From: Anodontia alba
Taxonomy: Eukaryota; Mollusca; Bivalvia; Lucinida; Lucinidae
Direction of reading: 5' to 3'
DNA length: 64,000 nucleotides
Assembly: GCA_964016985.1 (NCBI GenBank)
Contig: OZ024827.1
Location: 75,712,953 to 75,776,952, forward strand
Shown: piece after piece, positions 18,001-22,719 of the stretch
Position numbering within the stretch: the stretch's first letter is position 1
Layout: each line of letters opens with the position of its first letter
The notes under the pieces: generated by a model
Seen by the model: the letters and a program-made list of their open reading frames with translations, nothing else
Told to the model about the DNA's origin: nothing
Database searches by the model: none
Translations under genes and position numbers: made by a program

Positions 18001-20225
18001 ACCCTTTTTGGCTCACCTGTATGAAAGTGCAGGTAGGGCTATAGCAGTTACCACAGTGTTGGTGTTGGGGTCGGTGTTGGCATTGGTTAAAGTTTTGGGT
18101 TAAAAATTTTAATAGGCTGTATCTCCTGAACCTCTGCATGGATGTAGATCATACCTGCCCTGATTTTAGATACTGGTCTGAAGTTTTATGCTGTCACATC
18201 CTGACCCACGTGAGTGACTTTGAAGTCAAGGTCAGGGACTTCTATGTGTTAAAGTTTTTGGTTAAAATGATTTAGAAGTTTATATCTTCTAAAGTTTGAG
18301 CCATGCTTATTGATTCTTTGCTTGATATAAGAGATACTATTCTAAAATTTTATTCTACATCATGCCCACCCCTTCACTAACCTTGAGGTCAAGGTCACAG
18401 ACTCTAAAATGTTAGGTTAGGGATTTTGGTTAAAGTTTTCAAAAAGCTATATTTCCTAAACCTATGGATGTAACCAGTTCATAATGGGCCTGATGTTAGA
18501 TACTGGTTTGCAGTTTTATGTTGTACTATCCCAACCCTGATAAGTGATCTTGAAATCAAGGTCACAGACTGAAATTTTAGAAGCAAAGCATGATTCAGGC
18601 AACCTGCACTGTCCTGCAACATTTCTGTTCACTGAAGCAAACATGAAGTCAGAAAAGTTGTCTCCCTTGATAGTAATGGCTGAAAAGGTACTATTTGCAG
18701 ATGTATCCAAGCCTATTATTAAAGGTGCTTATTACAAATACCTTACTGAGGTGATTTTAATGAGTATACAGGGTATGTTTCTATGTGGAGAAATAAGAGT
18801 ACAGTTTTAATGATTCCAAACAATGGCTTGTGTTTATCATGGCTGATTCAAAAAACATTTTTGAGTCCTTAGGAAATTCTTCCAATAGCTCAAGAAAACA
18901 AATATTTTAATAGGTATATTTTAATGAAGTTTTATTGTTTTTATCATGATAATGCATGTTGTATCATTAGAATTACATCATTGAGATGATTCTAATGAGT
19001 ACACTCAACATGCCATTATTTTATAGAAGATTGAAAAGACTCAAGTTTCCTACTCGTCACACGCACCCTCTTGCCTTCAGATGGATTCAAACATATGCTA
19101 CTTATTTTCAGCAATCCTTCTATCCAGCAACTATTGTACTCTGAAATAAGCTTGATTCTTAGGTTGTCCTTATCAGTGATCCTAATTCTTTCAAGAAGAG
19201 AGTTCCGGCAATCTCATACCAATCACCATGAATCCCAAACACTGTTTTTTAATTGCTTTTAAACTCACTTTCCTGCACTAACACAATCTTTTTTTTTATC
19301 ATGTCTTACTTTTGCACTTTCTATCCCTTCTTAAATCTGACTTTTATTCTTGCACCGACAGCTCAATTGCACATAATATTTAAAAGAGGGTGCTGCAGTA
19401 TATGAAGATAGACAGATTTCCCTAAATTATCCCCAGTTGCCTCAAGACCTGGCACTATGATTAACCCTCAGTGGCTCAAACTACCCATGCCTAGAACAAA
19501 TTTACATTGTCCCAAAGATGTTTGAACCACTGCAGTTTGACTGTATATGAAGACTTGTGTATGGGCTGTGATCATTGACGTCCCTAGTTTTATTCTAACA
19601 CAGTATTTACCCTAAATTTTGGGACACCTTAACCCTTGTCATACTGAATAGATTAAGATGACATGCCCACTTCTAATTGTCAGCCAATCAGATTCCTTCA
19701 TCCAGATGTTGATATACATTCACATAGTAAATGGCAAACAGTGCAGATCCAGATCAGTTGGCTTCTTCAGAAGCCAACTGATCTGGATCTGCACTGTTTG
19801 CAAAGGCAGGGTATATCCAGGTTTAGCAGGACAAGGGTTAACTCAACATATTCCTCCTAAAATTTGAACAAATCCGTTTTACTACCAGTTGATGTGCCTA
19901 AAAATAGCTGGAAGAGTGGCAGACAGTTTAGAATGACAGGATGCCACATTCTATGGCATCTGATCTGTGTCTACACTGTTTGCTCAGGCCTCTCTTTCCC
20001 AATATTTAGGGTTATTTCTGTAACTTATTTTGTATATTCCAGTCATGTATATCATCTATTCCATTGCCAATACAGAGGGGTGCCATAAAGTACGTCATTC
20101 ATACAAAACCAGGACCGGGGCCACAGATTGTTGATGATGATGAAAGTTTACTCGATGAGAATGGAATGCCCAAGAACATCATACAAAATAATACAAATAA
20201 AAGAAAGTTTGAGCCTGATTCTTAA
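19..20225 (+). CDS. MVD: Diphosphomevalonate decarboxylase gene, 9 exons, 5'-incomplete
   Basis: Joined exons are 19-86, 1507-1553, 3477-3611, 7817-7871, 9294-9438, 11332-11499, 14427-14549, 16637-16795 and 20076-20225. All introns are GT-AG and all codon phases match, giving 349 residues plus a stop; the family is about 400 residues, so the N-terminus lies upstream. The enzyme (GHMP kinase superfamily) converts mevalonate 5-diphosphate to isopentenyl diphosphate with ATP, the last step of the mevalonate pathway to sterols and isoprenoids. Visible family marks, numbered within the window peptide: the GHMP nucleotide-binding loop PTAAGLASS (68-76), GSGSACRS (104-111) with the conserved Ser and Arg, and DAGPN (253-257) with the catalytic Asp. 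Between exons 8 and 9 about a dozen residues seem short compared with vertebrate enzymes; a small exon may be missing. Introns are filled with repeats, none interrupting coding sequence. Confidence 0.95.
187..575. repeat. Diverged palindromic-element relics
   Basis: Bases 225-297 hold GTGTAGATCCAGATGAGATG and its inverted partner. Bases 393-575 hold a second relic (GACCCTGATCAGATGCC with GGTCTGCATTGTTTG). Both match the central palindrome found throughout the window. The first is preceded by TTTAACCCCTTCAG, like the element at 23737. Confidence 0.6.
590..897 (+). mobile_element. tRNA-headed SINE, full length
   Basis: It starts with a tRNA-like head carrying A-box-like GTGGCTCATTTGG and B-box-like GGTTCAACCCC, followed by a body shared with the copies at 7944, 12811, 22091 and 29127 (GATCATGAAATATTTTCTAC; GGACTAAGCCTGCCCAGTAA) and the tail CCTCAACACAAAC. 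Direct repeats TGAACATTT at 581-589 and 898-906 are the target duplication. The SINE superfamily cannot be assigned without a library. Confidence 0.85.
970..1485. mobile_element. Two palindromic MITEs, TGTTGTGGGTACTC family
   Basis: About 970-1170 and 1283-1485. Each is an imperfect palindrome with arms TTTTTCTTATTTCTCCACAA and a centre like TGTTGTGGGTACTCATTAGA followed by its complement. Other copies are near 3119, 5290, 8535, 12436, 14225, 15232, 18740, 18950, 25680 and 33300. No coding capacity. Confidence 0.75.
1507..1553 (+). CDS. MVD: MVD exon 2 of window (47 bp micro-exon)
   Basis: This short exon begins after CTTTTTCAG and ends before GTAAGT. It completes the Arg codon of the preceding exon, gives [15 protein letters not shown], and leaves one base that makes Ile with the next exon. 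It corresponds to the EE...PRLQ region of animal MVD. The acceptor lies about 20 bp downstream of a palindromic element (1283-1485). Confidence 0.85.
1590..1690 (+). repeat. Half copy of the TCCTAAAATTT palindromic element
   Basis: GTTCTAAAATTTCATACACC and ACAGTGCAGACATAGATCAG match the left half of the elements at 11508, 23501 and 26091; the right half is missing. Confidence 0.55.
1808..2195. mobile_element. Two tandem palindromic elements with CTAAAATTTGAACAA arm
   Basis: About 1808-2005 and 2006-2195. Each starts TTAACTC(C/T)TTACC, has CTAAAATTTGAACAA and a core palindrome (TGATGAGATGCC...GGCATCTCATCA in the first), and ends near AGGTAAATRCTGT. Related copies are near 12318, 19838, 20935 (inverted) and 42180. 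Confidence 0.65.
2190..3470. repeat. 22 bp minisatellite in MVD intron 2
   Basis: Roughly fifty degenerate copies of a unit close to TAAATACTGTAAATACTTAG plus GG. The tract begins inside the right end of the palindromic element before it and is split by another element at 3119-3327. It ends just before MVD exon 3. Confidence 0.9.
3119..3327. mobile_element. Palindromic MITE inside the minisatellite
   Basis: Ends CAGAGGAATTGTTAAG and CTTCTTAATAATTCCTCTG are inverted copies. The centre is the TGTTGTGGGTACTCATTAGA hairpin. It interrupts the 22 bp array, so it inserted after the array had formed. Confidence 0.8.
3477..3611 (+). CDS. MVD: MVD exon 3 of window, ATP-binding loop
   Basis: The acceptor is TTCTGTTTCAG and the donor TTTAG|GTAAGA. 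It is 135 bp, entering with two bases and leaving with one. It encodes the strongest family signature, [19 protein letters not shown], the glycine/serine-rich GHMP phosphate loop. It follows a long minisatellite directly: the tract runs to within about 30 bp of the exon. Confidence 0.95.
3662..3975. mobile_element. GAAGGCCCAGATCAGCCTGC palindromic element
   Basis: Contains AGTGAAGGCCCAGATCAGCC and the inverted CTGATCAGGGCCTTCACTGT, then a second weaker pair to about 3960. Related palindromes occur near 10855, 11155, 20500-20895, 36770, 38100 and inside the 4.9 kb array unit. Confidence 0.65.
4126..5144. mobile_element. 1.0 kb TIR element, CAGTGATTTTTTT ends
   Basis: The left end CAGTGATTTTTTT and right end AAAAAAATCACTG are inverted. 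TAACAG flanks both sides (4120-4125 and 5145-5150), a 6 bp target duplication as read. Subterminal GGGACTCG and GGGACTCACC motifs occur at both ends. A 100-codon minus frame at 4718-5020 has no recognisable transposase motif. The CAGTG ends recall hAT elements, but hAT duplications are 8 bp, so the class is open. Confidence 0.6.
5189..5545. mobile_element. Palindromic element, AGTCAAACCTCAATAACTG end
   Basis: The left end reads AGTCAAACCTCAATAACTGA and the right part TGAGCTATTGAGGCTACTGT, inverted and diverged. The centre (about 5290-5420) is the ATGTTGAGTGTACTCATTAG hairpin. A similar layout, reversed, occupies about 18830-19550. Confidence 0.55.
5783..5991. mobile_element. TTAA-flanked MITE, CCCATGTCATGCT family
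   Basis: TTAA at 5783-5786 and 5988-5991. Ends CCCATGTCATGCT and GGACCAAGG are inverted. The centre is a core palindrome (CAGATTCAGATCAGTTGGCT with its partner). Three other copies are at 15677, 19629 and 21194. Confidence 0.8.
5992..6440. other. No feature seen
   Basis: AT-rich intronic DNA without a recognisable exon, repeat family or palindrome. Confidence 0.5.
6440..6625. mobile_element. GGAAAGAATTTGCTCC palindromic element
   Basis: The centre is GGAAAGAATTTGCTCCCTTT followed by GGAGCAAATTCTTTCC, with flanking CTCTTTTCAGACAGGG-like arms. Diverged relatives are at 7060-7380, 10040-10250, 16300-16620 and 17880-18008. Confidence 0.65.
6698..7032. mobile_element. pogo/Tigger-like MITE
   Basis: It starts CAGTTGAACCTCGTTATCTC and ends GAGATAACGAGAGTCGACTG, flanked by TA at 6696-6697 and 7033-7034. 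CAGT...CTCGTTATCTCGAA termini with TA duplications are typical of pogo-type elements (established knowledge). The interior holds a GAGGAGAAATTGCTCC hairpin. It is 335 bp and non-coding. Confidence 0.75.
7060..7380. repeat. GGAAAGAATCTACTCC palindromic element, duplicated
   Basis: Several partly repeated arms (CTTCCTTCTGGAAA, CTTTTGAAAAA) and a centre GGAAAGAATCTACTCC / GGAGAAGATTCTTTCC show at least two overlapping copies of the family at 6440. Confidence 0.55.
7464..7676. mobile_element. TTAA-flanked MITE, CACTTACCATGCTATGGG family
   Basis: TTAA at 7464-7467 and 7673-7676. Ends CACTTACCATGCTATGGG and CCCAGCATGCTAAGCG are inverted. The centre is GACATTTCATGCAAATTGTC around TCTCTTAGGGA. This is the reference copy for the elements at 10331, 26588 and 33766. 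Confidence 0.85.
7817..7871 (+). CDS. MVD: MVD exon 4 of window
   Basis: A 55 bp exon after TTTTTCTTTTCAG and before GTAAGT. It encodes [19 protein letters not shown], the helix that follows the phosphate loop in MVD. The phase-2 exit is completed by G of the next exon. Confidence 0.93.
7944..8435 (+). mobile_element. Old SINE interrupted by another element
   Basis: A diverged tRNA-like head (7944-8015) and SINE body (to about 8095) resume at about 8343 with CCCCTTAGAGGACTAAGCCT and run to about 8435. The 250 bp between holds a core-like palindrome (GATCAGGCCTGACATTATGT and partner) and a G-rich run near 8282-8305. Confidence 0.65.
8535..8760. mobile_element. TGTTGTGGGTACTC palindromic MITE
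   Basis: The hairpin TGTTGTGGGTACTCATTAGA / CTTCTAATGAGTAACCGCAA is centred near 8645, with TTATTTCTCC-type arms on both sides. A degraded repeat of the right arm follows to about 8800. Confidence 0.75.
8886..8990 (+). repeat. Left half of TCCTAAAATTT element
   Basis: GTAAATGTCCTAAAATTTTG and CCAAAGTTGCTGACAAACTG match the left arm of the copies at 11508 and 32871; no right arm is seen. Confidence 0.55.
9038..9261. mobile_element. TTAA-flanked MITE, CCCATTTTAGTCTGG family
   Basis: TTAA at 9038-9041 and 9258-9261. The ends are CCCATTTTAGTCTGG and CAGTCTGAAATGG. The centre has the core palindrome (AACACTGCAGATCTAGATTA...GATCAGGGTCTCCACTGTTT). Its right end is 32 bp from the MVD exon 5 acceptor. 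Confidence 0.85.
9294..9438 (+). CDS. MVD: MVD exon 5 of window
   Basis: The acceptor is TTCTTGTATCAG and the donor GTT|GTGAGT. It encodes [17 protein letters not shown], an acidic Lys/Glu stretch, then [12 protein letters not shown]. The GSGSACRS motif carries the Ser and Arg conserved in the active site. The right end of a TTAA-flanked palindromic element (9038-9261) lies only 32 bp upstream, in the branch-point zone. Confidence 0.95.
9500..10040. other. No feature seen
   Basis: It starts after a T-run (about 9478-9499). AT-rich; phrases such as TCTGTGAGATTTT recur loosely, but no element boundary or exon was found. Confidence 0.45.
10040..10250. repeat. GGAAAGAATTTGCTC palindromic element
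   Basis: GGAAAGAATTTGCTCTCGTA and GGAGCATATTCTTTCCTTTT form its arms, with CTTCTGAAAGGAGTCTACTT outside. Diverged copy of the family at 6440. Confidence 0.55.
10331..10575. mobile_element. TTAA-flanked MITE, CATGCTGG family
   Basis: TTAA at 10331-10334 and 10572-10575. The left end GGCTTAGCATGCTGG resembles the reverse of the copy at 7464. The central palindrome GACATTTTATG...GAGATAATTTGCATGAAATG is well preserved. Confidence 0.75.
10855..11330. repeat. Mixed palindromic relics
   Basis: A GGACCCAGATCAGCCTGCAC / CTGATCAGGGCCTTCACTGT palindrome (about 10920-10990), the right half of a TCCTAAAATTT element (about 11005-11145), then another AGCAAAGGCCTGGATGATAC relic to about 11270. Old, overlapping insertions ahead of MVD exon 6. 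Confidence 0.5.
11332..11499 (+). CDS. MVD: MVD exon 6 of window
   Basis: A 168 bp, phase 0-0 exon of 56 codons, beginning [15 protein letters not shown] and ending FAELTMK. The exon itself starts with GTAAGT directly after TTTTAG, so a strong donor consensus abuts the acceptor. A palindromic element begins about 9 bp after the donor. Confidence 0.95.
11508..12085. mobile_element. TCCTAAAATTT palindromic MITE split by a nested element
   Basis: The left arm GGTAAATGTCCTAAAATTTT begins about 9 bp after the MVD exon 6 donor. The core CAGACCCAGATCAGACTGCT / AGCAGTCTGATCAGGGTCTA (about 11568-11618) is nearly perfect. The right arm AGATTTTAGGACAGATACC ends near 12085. The element at 11643-12008 lies inside it. 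Confidence 0.8.
11643..12008. mobile_element. TTAA-type MITE, AGGCTCCGTATTCCTC family
   Basis: Left TTAA at 11643-11646; the right site is TTCA (12005-12008), a decayed TTAA. Ends AGGCTCCGTATTCCTCAAAA and TTTTGAGGAATACGGAGCCT are near-perfect inverted repeats; the whole 358 bp is palindromic. A second copy of almost the same length is at 24317. Confidence 0.85.
12150..12320. repeat. Partial CATGCAAATTGTC palindromic element
   Basis: Repeated TTTGCATGAAGTGTCAGAT and a right end CTGAATCTGCCCATAGCATG match the family at 7464; the left part is rearranged. Confidence 0.55.
12318..12715. mobile_element. Palindromic element with nested TGTTGTGGGTACTC MITE
   Basis: The outer element has AAAATTTTGTCCAAAAGTTT and ACAGTGTAGACCCAGATCAG on the left and CTGATCTGGGTATTCACTGT on the right. 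Within it, about 12436-12625, lies one of the best hairpins of the TGTTGTGGGTACTCATTAGA family. Confidence 0.75.
12811..13108 (-). mobile_element. tRNA-headed SINE, minus strand
   Basis: Reading the minus strand from 13108: a tRNA-like head with GTGGCTCAGTGGGATGCG and GGTTCGATCCCCGC, then the shared SINE body and a tail TTGTGTTGAGG complement near 12811. It is nearly full length. Confidence 0.8.
13165..13900. repeat. TATACCCCCAG element with 310 bp internal duplication
   Basis: TATACCCCCAGTATAC on the left and CTGGGGGTATG near 13878 are inverted ends. Inside, a segment is present twice about 310 bp apart (TCTCAGGAACTACTC at 13277, TCTCGGGAACTACTG at 13587). No transposase is recognised. Frames crossing it are AT-rich noise. 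Confidence 0.5.
14225..14410. mobile_element. TGTTGTGGGTACTC palindromic MITE
   Basis: A near-perfect hairpin, GTGCTCATTAGAAGTGCCTC / GAGGCACTTCTAATGAGTAC, with TTTTTCTTATTTCTCC arms. Its right arm ends about 17 bp before the MVD exon 7 acceptor. Confidence 0.8.
14427..14549 (+). CDS. MVD: MVD exon 7 of window
   Basis: A 123 bp, phase 0-0 exon after GATCTCTTCCAG and before GTAAGT. It encodes [19 protein letters not shown] and a helix ending NKYCGENR. DSNQxHAxCLDTxPP is highly conserved in MVD. Confidence 0.95.
14604..14846. mobile_element. TGGGCCCAGTTG palindromic MITE
   Basis: Ends TGGGCCCAGTTGATCAAAGC and GTTTTGAACAACTGGGCCCA are inverted. The interior contains TTTTTCTGAAAAAATGTGAG and its complement. 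Copies are at 17434, 21637 and 24000. The superfamily is uncertain. Confidence 0.8.
14847..15230. other. No clear feature
   Basis: Loose repeats of CTCGCAATGAG and TGATCTTTCATT-type words, but no element ends or exon. Confidence 0.4.
15232..15320 (+). repeat. Right half of TGTTGTGGGTACTC MITE
   Basis: GGCACTTCTAATGAGTACCC and the GAGAAATAAGAAAAATATAC arm, without the left half. Confidence 0.6.
15326..15557. mobile_element. TTAA-flanked MITE, CCCATATAAGCC family
   Basis: TTAA at 15326-15329 and 15554-15557. It contains TGTGTAGACCTAGATCAGAC and the inverted CTGATCTGGGTCTACACTGT. The left arm (CTACCATAACTCTTTG, GGTGTCTGGTTA) recurs at 21951 and, reversed, at 36420-36515. Confidence 0.75.
15677..15887. 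mobile_element. TTAA-flanked MITE, CCCTTGTCATGCT family, reverse
   Basis: TTAA at 15677-15680 and 15884-15887. The centre has AGATCCAGATCAGTTGGCTT / GCCAACTGATCTGGATCTGC. The outer parts match the copy at 5783 on the opposite strand. Confidence 0.85.
15888..16300. other. No feature seen
   Basis: AT-rich intron, including a short direct repeat (AGTAGCATTTGTATCAA at about 16190 and 16210). Confidence 0.45.
16300..16620. repeat. GGAAAGAATTTGCTC palindromic relics
   Basis: AAGAATTTGCTCTGCTTAGC with AACAAATTCTTCCCATTTAG, plus AAGAGTAGACTGCTTTTAGA outside. Diverged copy of the 6440 family upstream of MVD exon 8. Confidence 0.5.
16637..16795 (+). CDS. MVD: MVD exon 8 of window, catalytic Asp exon
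   Basis: A 159 bp, phase 0-0 exon starting [14 protein letters not shown]. The Asp of DAGPN is the expected catalytic base. The end is set at CAG|GTTGGT after VVEEDQ; this donor is weaker than the others in the gene and could be mis-set, since a short stretch of the family seems absent before the last exon. Confidence 0.88.
16905..17045. repeat. Partial CATGCAAATTGTC palindromic element
   Basis: CCAGAAAACAGGTTTTGATA and CTGCATGAGATGTCAAATCC arms, followed by a repeated right arm (GTCTGCATGAAATGTTTAGC). Family of 7464. Confidence 0.55.
17434..17790. mobile_element. TGGGCCCACTTG MITE carrying a nested palindrome
   Basis: Ends TGGGCCCACTTGTTCAAAAC and GTTTTGAACAACTGGGCCCA. The interior GCTGAAAAAAATGTGAGTAA and complement match the copies at 14604 and 24000. 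A 105 bp unrelated palindrome (17641-17745) is inserted in its right half. Confidence 0.8.
17641..17745. mobile_element. 105 bp CCAGCTAGCATTCTACG palindrome
   Basis: Arms CCAGCTAGCATTCTACGTAA and TTACGTAGAATGCTGACTGG. The GC-rich centre is CGGGCCGTTATCGGCCCGTC with its complement. A second copy lies at 34807-34912. It is much more GC-rich than its surroundings. Confidence 0.8.
17880..18008. repeat. GAATTTGCTCC palindromic element
   Basis: AAGAATTTGCTCCACATTGG and GGAGCAAATTCTTACCTTTT around a short centre. Family of 6440. Confidence 0.55.
18009..18560. repeat. Unclassified repeat with AAGGTCA words
   Basis: Three loose repeats of a roughly 170 bp segment containing GAAGTCAAGGTCAGGGACT, GAGGTCAAGGTCACAGACTC or AAATCAAGGTCACAGACTG, each followed by GGTTAAA-rich sequence. 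No coding frame survives. It looks like an old tandemly built repeat. Confidence 0.5.
18735..19550. mobile_element. TGTTGTGGGTACTC-related elements
   Basis: A half copy at about 18735-18815 (AATGAGTATACAGGGTATG, GGAGAAATAAGAG). Then a reversed version of the 5189 element: a hairpin near 18950-19030 (CATTAGAATTACATCATTGA) and a right end CAGTTTGACTGTAT near 19535-19550. About 19050-19370 shows nothing recognisable. Confidence 0.5.
19629..19841. mobile_element. TTAA-flanked MITE, CCCTTGTCATACT family
   Basis: TTAA at 19629-19632 and 19838-19841. Ends CCCTTGTCATACTGA and CAGGACAAGGG. The core AGATCCAGATCAGTTGGCTT / AAGCCAACTGATCTGGATCT is almost perfect. The right TTAA is shared with the next element. 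Confidence 0.87.
19838..20025. mobile_element. Palindromic element, CTAAAATTTGAACAA arm
   Basis: It starts at the shared TTAA, has CTAAAATTTGAACAAATCCG and a core-like palindrome (AGAATGACAGGATGCCACAT / GGCATCTGATCTGTGTCTAC), and ends near GGTTATTTCTGTAA. Family of 1808. Confidence 0.65.
20076..20225 (+). CDS. MVD: MVD last exon and stop
   Basis: It begins after CCAATACAG and encodes [17 protein letters not shown], then an acidic stretch and a Lys/Asn-rich C-terminus ending EPDS. KYxxxTxxGPGPQ is the conserved C-terminal strand of animal MVD. The stop TAA (20223-20225) is the last three bases of a TTAA that is the left target duplication of a palindromic transposon. Confidence 0.93.
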   Translation, partial: RGAIKYVIHTKPGPGPQIVDDDESLLDENGMPKNIIQNNTNKRKFEPDS

Positions 20226-20444
20226 CCTATTGTAGTCTGGAGACCCCTAAAAGGGTAATTGGCAAACAGTGCAGACCCAGATCAGATGCCACAGAAGGCG
20301 GTGTCTGATCAGAGTCTCCACTGTTTGCAAATAAGCCATTTTTCTCTAGGAATGTCTAAATCTCATAGCCAGATGTACCTAAAATTGAAATTGGACTCTT
20401 CCAATATATAGTATGGGAGAATCTATTCAGTCTACAATGGTTAA
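20222..20444. mobile_element. TTAA-flanked MITE at the MVD stop codon
   Basis: TTAA at 20222-20225 and 20441-20444. Ends CCTATTGTAGTCTGG and CAGTCTACAATGG. The core is CAGTGCAGACCCAGATCAGA / TCTGATCAGAGTCTCCACTG. It lies in the transcription sense 3' of MVD and would form most of its 3' UTR. Same family as 9038, 25047 and 36288. Confidence 0.9.
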
Positions 20445-20465
20445 AGGAATAGATAAATTTAAGGC

Positions 20466-20471
20466 AATAAA
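20466..20471 (+). promoter_or_regulatory. Candidate MVD poly(A) signal
   Basis: AATAAA lies 241 bp after the stop, just outside the right TTAA of the palindromic element that occupies most of the presumed 3' UTR, and is followed by a GT-rich stretch (GTGATTGTTTTGGG). Motif only; other signals are possible. Confidence 0.45.
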
Positions 20472-20489
20472 AGTGATTGTTTTGGGCCC

Positions 20490-20895
20490 TTACAACAGAA
20501 AACATATCTGCAGACAAGAGCACTCTGCCAAGATTCAGATCAGCCTTCAGGTTCATGCAGTCTGATCAGAATCTTCACTAGACACATTTTGGATAGCCAA
20601 GGATGCAAAGTTTCTTTATTTGGACAATGAAGACTCCGATCAGACTGCATGTTGGGTGCACATGACAAAGGTACATTTTCTGAAGTTACGGCACATATTT
20701 TTAATATACGATGCGCAATGTAAACAGCGAGGGTCCAGATGAGCATGGGCATCCGTGCAGTCTGATCTGGAATTCTTTGTTCCCCAATATATACTACTGT
20801 AATTGCGCAGGCTGATCAGGGCCTTGTTGTCTGCAAAATGCATAAGGGCCTTTTTCATGCTTTACGCATCATATGACTGCAATATGTGTAAGCGG
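20490..20895. repeat. CAGATCAGCCTTCAG palindromic relics
   Basis: AAGATTCAGATCAGCCTTCA / CTGATCAGAATCTTCACTAG (about 20525-20585) and further pairs to 20895 (GATCTGGAATTC, GATCAGGGCCTTG). Family of 3662. Confidence 0.55.
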
Positions 20896-20934
20896 ACTGA
20901 AAGTTGATGGAGATCTTTGCTACCTGCCATATTT

Positions 20935-21105
20935 ATTCTTAATATCTGGATAGACAGGCCTGAACAAACAATGTAGAGCCAGATTAGATACAAAAGAATG
21001 CTGCATCTTATCAGAGTCTGTACTGTTTGCCACTCATCTGGCAGTTTTTAGACATATCAGTACGTGGTAAAATGGACACATTCAAATATTAGGACAGGTA
21101 CGGTA
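20935..21105. repeat. Inverted palindromic element of the 1808 family
   Basis: ACAGGCCTGAACAAACAATG and AGAGTCTGTACTGTTTGCCA bracket the core; the arm near 21075 reads CAAATATTAGGACAGGTACG. Confidence 0.5.
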
Positions 21106-21193
21106 AGCAGTTGTAATGTCCAAATATTTTGGGGTTCATTCTATATTTATGGTTTTAATTAAAACATCAGATCAGGCTATAACTGGGGATATT

Positions 21194-21407
21194 TTAACCC
21201 TGGTCCTGCTGAACCCAGATATGCTCTGCCTTTGCAAACAGTGTAGACCCAGATCAGTTGGCTTCTATAGAAGCCAACTGATCTGGATCTGCACTGTTTG
21301 TCATTAATTATGTGACATTGTATCAACAACCTGGCTCAAGTAATCTGATTGGCTGAAAATTAAAAATGTGCATGGCATCTTAATTTATTCAGCGTGACAA
21401 GGGTTAA
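21194..21407. mobile_element. TTAA-flanked MITE, CCCTTGTCACGCT family, reverse
   Basis: TTAA at 21194-21197 and 21404-21407. The core GTAGACCCAGATCAGTTGGC / GCCAACTGATCTGGATCTGC is near perfect. Fourth copy of the family at 5783. Confidence 0.87.
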
Positions 21408-21409
21408 GG

Positions 21410-21615
21410 ATGTCTTTTTGATCTTTAAAATAATGGTATGAGGCAATTCTATTGTATACACACAACATACATTTTCATGTCAAAATAAGAAAGTGTCCCC
21501 AAAATATCACTATCTTTGTTTTCTTGAGCTATTTGAAGGATTCTTAGGGACTGAAAAACGAGTTCAAATCACACATGGTAAATGAGCCATCAGTGTTCAA
21601 GTAACATAAGTTTTA
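21410..21615. repeat. Remnant of the 5189-type element
   Basis: ATAATGGTATGAGGCAATTC, CACACAACATACATTTTCAT and TGAGCCATCAGTGTTCAAGT match the right part of 5189-5545. Confidence 0.5.
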
Positions 21616-21636
21616 CTGTACATGATACAGAAAATC

Positions 21637-21860
21637 TGGGCCCAGTTATCAAAGCATCGTTAGCTTAACGAGCTCGTTAGTGGTCAAAATTTTAACTGCT
21701 CTAGTAAGTACAGTATCTAATTCACAGTTATTTTTGCTGAAAAAAAATGTGAGTAGCATTTGCAAAAGCTACTCACATTTTTTCAGCAAAAATATTAGCA
21801 TATATGCCATATTTAATGATCAAAGTTTCAACATCGTTAGTTTCGAACAACTCGGCCCTG
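21637..21860. mobile_element. TGGGCCCAGTT palindromic MITE
   Basis: Left end TGGGCCCAGTTATCAAAGCA and right end TTCGAACAACTCGGCCC. The interior AAAATGTGAGTAGCATTTGC and its complement are nearly perfect. Family of 14604. Confidence 0.78.
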
Positions 21861-21950
21861 AACTTTGCAAATTTCAACTGCAGAGATAAAAGGGTTTGGT
21901 TAGTGTGCAAAGATACACAAGCTGGTCTGGGTCATTGCTGTAACTGTATG

Positions 21951-22399
21951 TTAAACCTATTTATATTGAGTAGACTCTTCTACCACAACTCTTTGGACTG
22001 GTCTATTTCCAATAGCAGGGTGTCTGGTTTATGTTATTACATGCACTATGTTTTATAGAAATTCCTGTGTTTAATGCTAATAGTCTAGTGGAGATTGATC
22101 ATGAAATATTTTCTACGGTCATTCTCTCCCTTCCGCTGATTCAAGAAGGGCAGTTGTCAGTTCCTGGCAAAAGAATGTGCACAATACTGGTAAACCGCTA
22201 AGAGGACTAAGCCTGCCCAGTAAATGTGTGGTTAGGTAAACTGACCGCGCTCGACATGACCCCAATGGCTTGACAGGGCCGTAAAACCTCAACACAATCT
22301 AGATCCTACTCAGAAGCCACATTCTGCAGCTTCTTATCTGGGTCATCACTTGATTGTTTGCCACTCACTTTTTGGGGTTTACCAATTAAAATGGGTTAA
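21951..22399. mobile_element. TTAA-flanked MITE split by a SINE
   Basis: TTAA at 21951-21954 and 22396-22399. The left arm CTACCACAACTCTTTGGACT and TGTCTGGTTTATG match 15326. A truncated SINE interrupts the middle. The right part AGATCCTACTCAGAAGCCAC...AAAATGGG closes the element. Confidence 0.7.
22091..22306 (+). mobile_element. SINE lacking its tRNA head, nested
   Basis: GATTGATCATGAAATATTTT through GTAAAACCTCAACACAA match the body of the 590 copy. The tRNA-like head is missing. GTCTAG and ATCTAG flank it, a possible short target duplication. Confidence 0.75.
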
Positions 22400-22584
22400 C
22401 CAATTTATGCCTAGCTTTCCATAAAAGGGATAATTGCCGTGGCAAACAGTCTAGACCCAGATCAGACACAACAGAATGCAGGATCTGATCAGGGTCAATG
22501 CTGTTTGCATTAATTGCACAATTTCTTCAAAACACTGGTTCAAAAAGTTGTGATAGGAGAGTCCACTCGACATAAATAGGTTAA
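22396..22584. mobile_element. TTAA-flanked MITE abutting the previous one
   Basis: It shares TTAA 22396-22399 and ends at TTAA 22581-22584. The core is CAGTCTAGACCCAGATCAGA / TCTGATCAGGGTCAATGCTG. The right arm AGTTGTGATAGGAGAGTCCA matches that of 36288-36518. Confidence 0.75.
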
Positions 22585-22719
22585 ACAAGACAGGCTTTTT
22601 TTTATAAATGTTATACAGGTAATACAGTTGTTTTTGCATTTTATACACACATAGGAAATAAAACACCTGGAAAATATGTAAGTCTCTGATTTGTTGTCCC
22701 CATGCTTTTAAAAAAGTGA

